64,000 nt of DNA, from assembly GCA_964036045.1 (NCBI GenBank), contig OZ038384.1, positions 63,709,355-63,773,354 of the forward strand. The letters are read 5' to 3'. Of the stretch, positions 12,149-21,884 are shown piece by piece. The notes under the pieces are model-generated. The model searched no databases, was not told the DNA's origin, and saw only the letters and a program-made list of their open reading frames with translations. Made by a program: the position numbers and the translations under genes. This DNA is from Eutreptiella sp. 'Long Island Sound 2002' (taxonomy: Eukaryota > Euglenozoa > Euglenophyceae > Eutreptiales > Eutreptiaceae). Each line of letters begins with the position of its first letter. The stretch's first letter is position 1.

Positions 12149-14770
12149 TCACCGGCTGCACGTCCGGCTGCGGGGGCGCCCCGCTCCCCGCCCCCCTCCC
12201 TTCGGCCCGCCCTCCCCCCCGGGCTCCCATGCCCCGTCTCGCCTGTCCCTTAGGGCCCGCGGCGCCCTTGCCCTTGCCCTTGGGCCCCTTTCCAGCCCCC
12301 TCCCCGTGCCGTGGGTCCCGCCCCCCGTCCCCCACGCCCTGGCCCGCGCCCCTGCGCGCCCTTCCCGTGCCCTGGTCCCTTCCCGGCCCCCTGCCCTGAG
12401 TCGCGCCGTCCGCTGCCTGCGCTCTGCCCCCCCCCGCTGCTGCGCCCTTGCTCCCTGCCGCGCGTGCCCTGGCCTGCTCCTTGCGCGCACTCCTGGGCAC
12501 TTCCCCTGTCGCCTCCTGCCCCCCGTTCCGCGCTCCCGTGGCTGGCACGCAGCTCTGCCTGCGCGCCCTCCCCTCCTTCCTGGATCACGCGCCGGGCGTC
12601 CCGCTGTCTTTGCAGCTGCGGCAGCGTGACGCCCGGCGGCGAGCGCTCGGGCGCCGGGGGGCGGACGTGCCGCGCCCGCCCCGGGGGGAAGGGCTTGGGG
12701 GGGAACTGCTTGAGGGGGCTGATGTGGGTGTGGTTGGGGTCGGCGTGGGCGCGGTACTTCGCGCTCTCCCTGCCCACTGCTGCTGCTGCGGCGGCCGCCG
12801 CCGAGGCGCCCGTGGCCCGTGCGGGGTCCGTCCTCCGCTTTCGCGGTGTGCTGGGGGTCGCGGCGTGGCCGGCCGAGGCGGTGGCGCGGCCCGCCGGGGC
12901 CACGGTCGCAACCCCTCCCGCGCCCGACTCGCTCTTCTCTGCTGCTGTGGCGGCCGCCGGCGAGGCGCCCGTGGCCCGTGCGGGGTTCGTCCCCCGCTTT
13001 CGGGGCGTGCTGGGGGTCGGTGCGTGGCCGGCCGAGGCAGTGGCGCGGCCCGCCGGGGCCGTGGTCGCAACCCCTCGCGCGCCCTCCTCGCTCTCTTCTG
13101 CGGCTGCGGCAGCCCTCGGCGATGCGCCCGGTTCCTGCGCCGGGGCTACCCCCCTGTGTCGGCGGCGTGCCGGGGGCCGCGGTCGGGGCTGCGGCGTGGC
13201 TCGCTGGGGCTGCGGTCTCCGCTTCCTGCGCGTCTCGGGACCCCTCCCGGGGCAGGGCGGAAGGGCTTGCTGCTTGGGCGGCGGGGGCGGTCACCTCGGC
13301 TGGCTGAGGCTCCCGACCGGCAGCGGCGGCCCGACCAGCACCGCCACCTCCGCCAGCCTCCGCTCTTCGCGCTCCGCGAGGGTCTCCCCCGTCCACTCCG
13401 GGGAGGCGGGGGAGCGGGAGCGGGACCGGCGGTGGTGGCGGTCGTCCCGCTGGGTGAAGCCATCGGAGTCTGCCCTCACTGTTGTCCTGGTAGGCATGCG
13501 TGGTGGCAGGCGCGCCCTTCCCACTACCTCCCGGTGCATCAGTGCCGTGCCGTGGGCAGTGCCGTGTCGTGCTCTGCGGGGGGGAGGGGGGGAGGGGGTG
13601 GGGGGCCGGCTCTGGCGTCAGCTCCGCACGGCCGGGGCCGGCGGCCATCCATTGGCATTGGGAGGGGAGGCGGGGGAGCCATGCGGCCCACGCGTCGCGC
13701 CACAGCTCCGAGTCTGGGGCCGGGCCCGGGGCCCTGGGCCCCCGGGGGTCGTCGGGTGGTTTCGGGGGGAGCCGCACTAGGTGGACCCCCGTAACGGCGG
13801 TGACCTCCTGTGTTCGCAGGAAGGTGTGTACTCCGTCCCGCGCCGCGGGCGCCGGGAGGGGGGGGCGGGGTACGGATGCTGCCCCATAGAGGTCGGGGGG
13901 GGTGATCACCAGGACCCGCCCCGGGTCCCCGCGGATCGCGACGACGAGGAGGAGCAGGGGGGTGCCAGGGCACTCTTGCCAGAGGACCTGCCCCATGTGG
14001 TGGGCACCCCTTGTTCTGGAGAGGGGGGGGGACAGGGCTGGGTTACCCCAGCCGCGGGGCGCGTGCGTCGCCGGCGGGAGGGCGGGGCACCAAGTGGGCT
14101 CCCTGGGGAACGCCTCGCATGCGATGGCGTACGGGGGGGTAGGCCTGGTGCCGTCGTACACCAGGTTGGTCGGCCGGGGGCGGGCGGACGCCTCGTCCGC
14201 GCCTTCCACGAACACCGTGATCCCGCCCACCTCCAGGTCCTCGTCCGGTGGGTGTAGAAGGTGGAGCTCCGCATCCAGCTCGGACACTCCCCCCGGGTAC
14301 GTGGCCCGTGCCTGGTTCAGGTACGGGGCCGCGTCCCCGGGGTAGCACGTCCTGAGGGCGTGCAGCAGGGCTGGGGCGCTGCTGCGGAGGGACATGGCAG
14401 ACCCTGCTCCCGTCAGCCGCAGGGTGTCCCCCATGGACAGGGGCCGGCCCGACTGGTTGGACTCGCGCCACTCCATCCAGTGCCCGTAGAGGGCCGCCTC
14501 CGGGCTGATGAGCCCCGGCTGGACGGCGTTCACGATCCAGTGCATCGCTTGGAGCAGCGTAGGGGCCCCTGCTCCGTTCAGGGCGCGGACGGCCGGGAGG
14601 GCGGTCTCGTTGAGGAAAGCCCTCGCACTGCCCGTCAGGTCACACCGTGCGGCAGCGTGCGCCTCCTGCGCCTCTGCCACCGCGTCCGTCACCAGGCCCC
14701 GGACGGCCGCCTCCTGCGCTTTGCGGTGGGCCCTGGTGTGTCCCGGCCCATCCCCCCGTCGGCGTGGCAT
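12149..14770 (-). CDS. LINE-like insertion: second ORF (873 codons, unknown function)
   Basis: The minus-strand ORF starts with MPRRRGDGPGH, about 220 bp downstream of the end of the pol-like segment. Residues ~20-420 look like a folded protein, with FLNETALPAVRALN, LQAMHWIVNAV, YGHWMEWRESNQ, ALLHALRTCYPGD, GGITVFVEG and LLLLVVAIRGDPGRVLVITP. The rest is low complexity, including 53-residue tandem repeats (bases 12790-13140) rich in Gly, Arg and His. I recognise no domain. LINEs normally carry their accessory ORF upstream of pol, so a long ORF after the post-RT region is odd. It could be ORF1 of a second element inserted in tandem, or a genuine 3' ORF of this family. Opposite-strand ORFs of similar length here are compositional shadows. 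Confidence 0.45.
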   Translation of the reverse strand: MPRRRGDGPGHTRAHRKAQEAAVRGLVTDAVAEAQEAHAAARCDLTGSARAFLNETALPAVRALNGAGAPTLLQAMHWIVNAVQPGLISPEAALYGHWMEWRESNQSGRPLSMGDTLRLTGAGSAMSLRSSAPALLHALRTCYPGDAAPYLNQARATYPGGVSELDAELHLLHPPDEDLEVGGITVFVEGADEASARPRPTNLVYDGTRPTPPYAIACEAFPREPTWCPALPPATHAPRGWGNPALSPPLSRTRGAHHMGQVLWQECPGTPLLLLVVAIRGDPGRVLVITPPDLYGAASVPRPPLPAPAARDGVHTFLRTQEVTAVTGVHLVRLPPKPPDDPRGPRAPGPAPDSELWRDAWAAWLPRLPSQCQWMAAGPGRAELTPEPAPHPLPPSPPQSTTRHCPRHGTDAPGGSGKGAPATTHAYQDNSEGRLRWLHPAGRPPPPPVPLPLPRLPGVDGGDPRGARRAEAGGGGGAGRAAAAGREPQPAEVTAPAAQAASPSALPREGSRDAQEAETAAPASHAAAPTAAPGTPPTQGGSPGAGTGRIAEGCRSRRRERGGRARGCDHGPGGPRHCLGRPRTDPQHAPKAGDEPRTGHGRLAGGRHSSREERVGRGRGCDRGPGGPRHRLGRPRRDPQHTAKAEDGPRTGHGRLGGGRRSSSSGQGEREVPRPRRPQPHPHQPPQAVPPQALPPGAGAARPPPGARALAAGRHAAAAAKTAGRPARDPGRRGGRAGRAACQPRERGTGGRRRQGKCPGVRARSRPGHARQGARAQQRGGAERRQRTARLRAGGREGTRAREGRAGARARAWGTGGGTHGTGRGLERGPRARARAPRALRDRRDGAWEPGGEGGPKGGGRGAGRPRSRTCSR
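12790..13140. repeat. 159-bp tandem repeat
   Basis: A unit starting at the GGCGGCCGCCG motif at 12790 recurs at 12949 and, more diverged, near 13108, a period of 159 bp (53 codons). The first two units are nearly identical over their length. The repeats lie in the low-complexity half of the 873-codon ORF and keep its frame. Confidence 0.75.
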
Positions 14771-14992
14771 GGTACTGCGGGCTCTGCAAAGGGCGGCGGC
14801 GGGTGGGGGTCAGGGCGTGAACACGTGCGACAGGTGCGCAACGGATGTGGGGTCCCGTAGGTGCACGTGGATCCACAGAAGGGCAGCGCCCGCAGGGCCC
14901 GCGCGTTCGTGTGAGGGGGTGTGTGCCCCCCCGATGCGCCGGTGCAGGGCCTCCTCCTCTGTGCGCCTGCGCGGGCCTGCGGGAGGTTCGGG

Positions 14993-16857
14993 CTAGGGGC
15001 ACGCGGCCACCTGGGCGCACCGCGCGCACCTGTTGGCGCCTGTCGACGCTGCGAAGGACACCGTGTCACATTCCCCGCAGAGCCGGCAGGTGTGTGGGAG
15101 GTGGGAGGGCGGCGACCAAGGGTCCAGATGCCGGAGCCAGAGGTCGGCCCAACTCTGTCGGAGGGGGTCCCGGAACTCCAGCAGGCGGGCGCGGACGCGG
15201 CGCCGGTAGTCCCTGCCAAGCGTCTTCCGCTGGACCTCCCGCCACGTGTCGTCGGGGAGGATCCCGTGGTCGTGGAAGGCGGCGATGAGGTCCTCCCACG
15301 CGGGGCGGGGGTGCCCCTGGGGGGGGGTTGCCGTGTACACGTGGCGCCCGGTGAGGTGGGGCGTCAGCGCATCCCATCGGCACCCGTTCGCGGTGTCCCG
15401 CGGTGGAGGAGGGCCAGCAGGGTGCCGTCCGCGACTGCCTCCCATCCCACTCGCAGCCCTTCGCAGCCATCCAGCTCCTGGCGCAGCGCGGCTGCAATGT
15501 CGGTGGGGAGCATGAGGAGCAAGGGCCTCTGGGTGTGGCCCAGCCGGGACAGGGCGTCGTCGTATGCCGGCCCCCCAGCTTTGAAGTGCGCCACAGCGAG
15601 CTGGGCGGCCCCGCCCTCTGGGGGGTGCCACCGGACGGTGGCCGCGGCGTGTCCCCATGTGCGTATCTCCATAGCCCGGAGTACGTTGGCGGCGTGAAGG
15701 ACGATGCGGGGCGGGACGGGTGTCCTGACGAGTGAGAACATGTCCCCAGTCCATCCCGTTTGCGGCCCCGGGGCCGCCTGCAGCCATTCCCCCGTCGCCG
15801 CGTCCCACGGGTGGTCAGGTCCCGCCCCGCGGATCACCGTGGGTCTCGGCCGGGTGTCCGGCCCCCATCCCTTGAGCGGGATGGCGGCGTATCGTTGCGC
15901 AGGGGTCTCCAAGGCGCGCGTGGCGGCGCACCACTGGCCCCAATCGCGGGCCCATTCCTCACCCACGATGCGCGCCTCCCACGCGGTCATGGAGCCGCGT
16001 CCGATGATCCACGGTGGGAAGAGGGCGTCTTGTAGGTGCTCCGAGAACCCCCCCGGCAGGTCCTGGTACGGGTGGGGGCCCTCTTGGGGCGGGCACTCCA
16101 GAGTGCCATTCACGACACGGAGGGAGGCTACGAAGTCCTTGTCAGGGCGCGGGGGAGGGGGAGGGTGGTCGCCTTCCGCCGCAGTGAGCCACCGGTGTCC
16201 CCGGGCCGCCGCGCTTTGGGGCTCGCGGAGGAGTTGCTCCAGCCGGTGGTTGCGAAGCTCCCATGCGAAGTCCCACAGCCGGAGCATGTGGTGGAGGAAA
16301 TCGTCCACAGAGGTCCCTGCCGGCGGGTCGTAGCGGGCTATGGCGCGGAGCTGCGCCTCCGCGTCCTCGGGCACCAGTCCGGAGCAGAAGACTTCCGTCC
16401 ATGTGGCGCCTGCGGAGCGCCACGAGGCCACCAGGGGTGTTGGCCCCGGGTGGGAGGTGGCGGGCCGCCTCGTGTACCGCCTGGCGGTAGTGGGGCCAGA
16501 GGAGCTGTGAGTGGGCGCACCCCACGTGCATGTGCACCGGGGTCTCCTCCGGGCCGCCGCATAGGAGGCACGGTTGTGGGATGACGGCGACGCCAGAGAG
16601 CCGCTCCTTACGGACGCGGAGCCTGCGCTCCACCGGCGTGTGGCCGTCTCGGGCCCGCAGCGCCCGGCGATTGGTGGCCGTCGCGGTGAGGTCCCGGGCG
16701 TGGACATAGGCTGTGGCGTGGACCGTGCCCAAAGGTGTGTGTCCCCGGTGCGTCAGCGCATGGTCCGTCTGCGCCCGCTGCGCGACCTCGCCGAGCACCC
16801 GCATCGTGGGTGGCCGTAGGTTGAGATGGCCGTCACGGCCGGCGACAATGAGTTGGG
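14993..16857 (-). pseudogene. LINE-like insertion: C-terminal part of a pol-like polyprotein
   Basis: Three successive minus-strand frames (16857 to about 16450, about 16440 to 15364, and 15364 to 14993) read as one protein broken by two frameshifts. The first part contains CLLCGGPEET-x2-H-x4-C (bases ~16518-16573), the zinc knuckle that follows many LINE reverse transcriptases. The second contains LWDFAWELRNHRLEQLL and an uncharacterised domain with WTGDMFSLVRTP and NVLRAMEIRTWG. The third ends in a cysteine-rich segment (CRLCGEC and CARC). The RT is missing through 5' truncation. Assignment to a non-LTR element rests on the knuckle, the 3' tail and the target duplication. Confidence 0.55.
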
Positions 16858-16874
16858 CCGAGACATGGAGCTTG
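16858..16874. repeat. 17-bp target-site duplication, right copy
   Basis: This is an exact copy of 8676-8692. The element B coding sequence resumes immediately to its right (the minus-strand upstream side). Confidence 0.85.
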
Positions 16875-17524
16875 TCCTTGTGCTTGCGGATGTAGTCCAT
16901 GAAGGGGGTGTTAATCCGCGGCACAAGCGAGGAGACATGTTCCCAGGTGTCGTGGGACGGCCCATAGCCTCTCCAACGAACCTTGAACTCCAGGCCTCCG
17001 GGTGCCGAGGCGTTCGGACGCTGGGCCAGGATCTTCTCAACGCTATAGTCTTACTGCTCAGCGTAGTCGTCGTCCGAATCACCCTCATGTGCGGCGTAGT
17101 CGAGGGACACATGTTGGCCACGGAGGTCGGGTTCCGGCACACGGAGTTGACTCTCGTGGCGCTCCCGGAACTGTCCGTGACCCACCTTGATGCGGTAGGT
17201 GTCCTCACCAATCCTGCGGACCACCTCTTCGGGCGTGAACCAGGTTTTGGTGCGGTAGGTGCCCATAGGGCGGGGTCTGATCACCCACACCGGGTCTCCC
17301 ACCCTGAACTTTTGTGCTGTCGAGCTCGGGGCGGACTTCTGACGCTTGGCATGCTCCTTCTCGAGCTCCTGGCAGATGTCCCGCGCCGTTGCCTCTTGCC
17401 GCGCAAAGAATTCCTTGGCGTCCATGGCCATACCATCATCCGACAAGGGAAGTCCCCGACCCAGGGGGTCCCTGCCGAACAAAATCTGATGAGGGGAAAA
17501 AACCATCCAGATTGGGGGTGTCAT
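16858..17524 (-). pseudogene. Element B: integrase C-terminal domain and chromodomain
   Basis: The minus-strand frame contains the integrase C-terminal SH3-like module (FRVGDPVWVIRPRPMG, then TWFTPEEVVRRIGEDTYRIK). An acidic linker follows, then a chromodomain (VEKIL, FKVRWRGYGPSHDTWE). The chromodomain defines a chromovirus-type gypsy element and would steer integration to modified histones. A stop at 17051-17053 separates linker and chromodomain; C reads Asp there. The LINE-like insertion cuts the last ~20 codons, which reappear at 8632-8692. The module lies in the +1 frame relative to the integrase core, exactly as in element C. Confidence 0.85.
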
Positions 17525-18629
17525 GATGGGCCTTCAGAGCGGGCCACATCTCCTCGTACCAGTTCTGACGTGGATTGGTGATGTGAATCTTGCGTAGTTT
17601 CTCGAACAGCTGTCTTCCAGCCACTTCAGCCCAGCCGTTGGACCGGCTGAGCCAGGCAACGCTCTTGGCATGACGTATTCCCATGAGGGAATACATAGCC
17701 TTGAACCAGCCACCAGTAAACTGGGGCCCTCGATCACTGCAAATGGTTCGGGGGATGTCAAAGACGGTCGGTCAATGACGAATCATCATGACTACCACTT
17801 CCTTGGCAAGCAACCCCCTTTTGCGTGCCAGAACGGCTACTACGTAGCCGCTTTGGCGGTCCACACAAAGGACCACACAGTCAAAGATCTCCTTGCCTAT
17901 GTGAACTTCGGGCATGGAGAAGACGTCCATGGCCACGCTCTCCATGGGCTGGTCAGGCACCGGAGTCCATTGGGCTTCCCCCTTGACGTTCTGGTTGTCG
18001 GGATTGCAGGCCTGACAGACCGAGCAACCCTTTCTGACCTTCTTGATAGCAGTGTAGAGACTGATCTGGTCGATTTCGAACCGGCGCTGCATATCCAGGG
18101 CTTGCTTCCTGACCCCTGGGTGCATCATGTGCTGGTGCCAAGCCTCACATAGCTTGAGCACTCGGGACTCTGGGACCAGCAGCTTACCATTCCGGTAGAG
18201 CTTGCCATCCTCCTCAGTCAGCCCCTTTGACCACTTCTGCCCGTCATCAGGGTCGGTCACAGCCCTATACTCGGCCTCAAAGGCCTCAGACTTGGCGTAG
18301 TTGTCGGTCCAGTCGTCCTGGAGGCAAGATTCAGCGAAGAGGTGCTTGTCGGACTCGGCTCCTTCGGGGGCGAGTACTCTGACCGCTCTGCCCATCCTCC
18401 TTCCGAGGGGGGCATTCGCAGCCATGACGACGAAGCATTTAATACCCTCCTCCTCCATCAGGCGCTCCATTTCTATGATCCTCTTGGCCTCAGTGGTCTT
18501 AGCCTCATCGCCATGGGCGGAGACATCCGTCATGCCCTTGCTGGCGGGATAGGCCCACCTACTGAGACAGTCCACCACGGTGTTGTCCTTGCCAGGAACA
18601 TACACAACCGTAAGGTCGAACTTGGCCAA
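17436..18629 (-). pseudogene. Element B: RNase H end and integrase core, with a stop
   Basis: From 18629 the frame reads the RNase H to integrase connection (AKFDLTVVYVPGKDNT), the integrase zinc module (AWHQHMMHPG, then CSVCQAC) and the core with AMDVF as first acidic residue. A TGA at 17772-17774 replaces the Trp codon seen in C. The same frame continues with CSDRGPQ (second Asp) and NGWAEVAGR (catalytic Glu) to 17436. The D-D-E triad is therefore complete apart from the nonsense codon. It is preceded by another TGA at 18651-18653 that replaces an Arg codon. Confidence 0.85.
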
Positions 18630-18650
18630 GGTCTCATGCCATCTTGCCCG

Positions 18651-20893
18651 TCAGGAGGCGGGACCAGAGGGGGTGTCCACGTGCTCTTTGTGCCACGACT
18701 GCAGACTCTGATGGTCGGTGCAGACGGTGACGGGATGAAGGGCTATGTACCCAGCCCATTTCCTGAGAGCCATGACGATGGCATACGCCTCGTTTTCTCG
18801 GGGCGTCCACGTCCGTCTCTGGCCTTCCGCCAGGACTCGGCTCCGGAAGGCCACTGGCACGTGCCTCCCATCGTCAAGCACTTGTTCCAACACAGCGCCA
18901 ACGGCGTAGTCGGAAGCGTCGGTGCGCAGGACAAACCCTCGGTCAGGATCCACAAGGTGCAGACCCACTGCGAATAGCAGCGCCTGCTTCATCCCCTCAA
19001 AGGCACGGTCGGACTCTTCATTCCAGACCAGAGCCTTCTTGGACCCCTTCTTGGTCTCCTCTCGGTTGTCCTTGAGCATGGTCGTCATGGGGGCTGCATA
19101 CTCGGCATACATCTTGATATACCCTGAGTAGTAGTTGCAGAACCCCAAGTATGCCCGTAGCTCAGAGACCGTCTTGGGCTTTTCCCAGTGCTCAATCGCA
19201 GCAACCTTGCCAGGTATGGGCTTCCGCTGCCGGTTCCCGACTACGTGGCCAGCGAAGACCACCTCGCTCACCGCAATGGTGGCCTTGTCACTGCTGCCCG
19301 TGAGTTTGTGCTGAACCAGAAGGTCCAGCACTCTGGTGACGTCCCTCTCATGTGCCTCCAGGAGCTCCTCATAGCTCAGACTGGGGTCCCCGGACGCGAT
19401 GATCACGTCATCCACAAAGGGGTCCGCACAGTTACGCACCGGCTCAAGCAGGTTCTCCAGCATCCGCTGAAAAGCCGCATTGCCGTTGGTATTGCCCATG
19501 GGCATCACCTTCTACTGAAGGGGTCCAAGTGGGATGCTCATTGCTGTGCAGGCACGGGACTCCTCGGCGAGAGGCATCTGATGATAACCATGTTTCAGGT
19601 CAATCACCGTGAAGATCCTCCGCCGCTGTTGCTTTTGCAACATGTCCTCAATGAGGGGCAGCATATAGCTGTCATGCTGCGTTTGGGCGTTTAGGCCGCG
19701 GTAGTTGACCACGAGCCGCGACTCTCCGGCCACCTTCTTGGGTACGATGAAGCAAGGGGTGGCCCATTCGGAGTGGCACGGCTCAAGCCAGCCCCACTCG
19801 ATGAACTCACGGAGGATCTTCTCCATGGCCTCCTTCCTCTCGCGCCTCAGGGCGAACTCCCGGTGTCGGTACACACGGGGGTCCGGCTTCAGCCGTATCT
19901 TGGCCTCACCATACGGTCCACGCACCGGTGGGGAAATACACGCTTTCCGCTGAGGAAGGTATCACCACACTTCTGCTTCAGCCTGGCTCTCAATGCCTGC
20001 ATCTTGGGGCACTCATTGGACTCCGCCTTGGCCTTTCCGGGCACCTGAACCACTGTGCTTACTTGCGGGGTACCACCGCATGGTTTCGGCTCAGGTGGTC
20101 TCCCCAGGTGGCCCAAAGGGTCATTTCTGGTCTTGCCTCGGAACAAGTCACCGTAGGTGGGTGGGTTACCGCTGATTGGCTCGTCCTGGCTGGACATGTG
20201 GTCCAGCACCCTCCTTACGAAGGTATCCCCATCATAGGAACCAGAGACGATGGAGTCCACTTCCGACCAGGCTTTGTCCTGGCCCTTGCCCTGACGCTGG
20301 CTTTCCCAGTCGTGAAAGGGCCGATACATATACCCCTGAACCAGGTCCAGCTCCTCTTCAGTGAGGAGGTCCTCCGGTTCTCCGATGTCAACAGGGGAAA
20401 CCGCAAAGCATTGCCGCCAGGGCTCCGCTATGATGCGGTTGACACACACGAAGTCCGTGGTGTCGGCCTGCTCAAGGCCCCCATCCACATAGTGGAATTC
20501 CGTTGGCCATCTCTGGGGTGGCATGGGCTGTCCCTTAGCGTCCTGATAGACACTCTCTCCAGCCGGTAGGGCGACCTTGTTTAAGGTCATGTTGGTCAGT
20601 GAGGCCACCCAATTCCGGGTGCCTTCCTCCTCGGTGCATCCCATAGGAACAACCAGCACTGCCTTGGAGCGGTCCTTGCGAATCTTCGCTACCGCCCTTG
20701 GAATGTCCCATCGGGGGCAATGGATCCACATCAAACCCTGATGCGGACCCCAGTGCTTCTTCCACGCGGAGTCCTGGGCCCTCCAGTACATCTCACAAAC
20801 CCAAAGATGGGCGGAGGTTCCTGAAGAGAATCCATCCAGGGCTAGATCCGAAGCTCCCAGGTCCCCAACCACTCGGCTCGCAACTTCCGGCAT
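18651..20893 (-). pseudogene. Element B: reverse transcriptase and RNase H, with nonsense codons
   Basis: The pro-RT linker and RT fingers (20893 to 19889), RT palm (19925 to 19512) and the rest of RT plus RNase H (19508 to 18651) are in successive frames. Palm motifs are VVNYRGLNAQTQ, FTVIDLKHGYHQMPL and FVDD (19407-19418, the YxDD-box equivalent). RNase H has TDASDYAVGAVLEQ and the CTDHQSLQ segment. A TAG at 19512-19514 replaces the Trp codon that C has after PLGPLQ. A base change or indel separates the 19889 and 19925 frames. The gene is dead in this copy but gives the uninterrupted reference for the transposon insertion in C, whose site corresponds to about 20582. Confidence 0.88.
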
Positions 20894-21641
20894 TACGCCG
20901 TACTCCTGGTTTGCTGGCCCAGCTGGCTTCAGTCCCCAGCGCGGCTACTTCGAGCTGATTGCATTCCGGGTGGATCCATTGGCACTCTACATGGTGCTCA
21001 GGTGACGAAAGCCACGAGAGCTTGTCGTCCTGGTACAGGGTCGTGGAGGCCTAGGCCGGGAGAACGCCGGAGTCCGTCTCCATCGTGAAGTCCTACCCAA
21101 CGATCATGTCCCAGTCCATCTGGGCCTCGTAGAAGCGACCTTGCAGGAGGATTTCCTTGCCGAGGTCCGGGCGGCTCAGCTCACGGTGGTTCACGAACTG
21201 CAGCCCAACGGCTGCTTCCCTCGTGCCTCCCACCATGTACTGGCCGTTTGCCACCTTCAGTCTGACAGGCCTCCGACTGTCGGTCAAACACTCTGGCGGG
21301 AGTAGGCCAGCCTTGACCAGGCTGACTTGAGCTCCCGCGTCAACCAACACGTCGAAGAACTTCTCCACTTCCCTGCATAGGGCACGGACCTTAAGGTGCA
21401 ACTGTCGCTCACGCCCAACACGGCGCACGGCGTGCAAGCTCAGGATCTCCGGCCGTTCCAGAAGCTCAATAAGCGCCTGGTGCAGGTCGTGGACAATGGG
21501 CTCAGGCTGCTTATCTGCAGCATCCAGCTGCGGCCCGGTTGATCCTCCGATACTCTCGGAAAGATCTTGAAGCACATCAAACACGTTCTTGGTCGGGAAG
21601 GATGGACGGGTGCAAGGGTTCGTGCCTTCACTTGCCCCCAC
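20894..21641 (-). pseudogene. Element B: retropepsin with D-A-G active site
   Basis: The minus-strand protease region (start of homology 21641, stop 21093) contains VLVDAGAQVSLVKAG, so the active-site triplet at 21333-21341 is D-A-G, where A and C have D-T-G. RPVRLKVANGQYMVGG and DWDMIVG follow. After the stop at 21093 the same reading continues with GVLPA and is broken again before 20893. Ala for Thr at the second position is unusual for a functional aspartic protease, and together with the stops it fits a decayed copy. Confidence 0.82.
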
Positions 21642-21884
21642 CCTGCCACTGCGACTGTCTTTCGTCTTGGGTGTCGGACTGGGCCTTCCGCCCGCGGCAA
21701 TCCCTTTGTGCTCAATGTCTCCCGAATGGGATGGTGTGGCGCTTCCCGCAACACCATCCTGCTACCGCCCTAGCTGGGGCCCTTGGCTGCAGGGGCTCCG
21801 CCAAGGGGCGTCCCTTGTGGTAGTAGGGGTACTCTCCTCTGCATCAACCTCGTTGACACTCTTCTTCTTTCCCCCTTTCTTTCC

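Larger units (their letters stand above)
8693..16857 (-). mobile_element. LINE-like insertion in element B
   Basis: An 8,165-bp GC-rich block splits the chromodomain tail of element B and is flanked by the 17-bp duplication. Read on the minus strand it begins abruptly inside a coding region just upstream of a zinc-knuckle typical of the segment after a LINE reverse transcriptase. It ends in a short tandem repeat (TCAAACC, about three units, at 8700-8722). A variable-length duplication, 5' truncation and a simple-repeat 3' tail are hallmarks of target-primed reverse transcription. The RT itself is missing. The element then carries a second long ORF and about 2.7 kb of C-rich 3' sequence, which is unusually long. 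Two elements inserted in tandem remain possible. Confidence 0.7.

Noticed and set aside
12311-13794. Overlapping plus-strand ORFs of 448-489 codons
   Set aside because: Antisense shadows of the 873-codon minus-strand ORF; only the minus frame contains segments of normal amino-acid composition.
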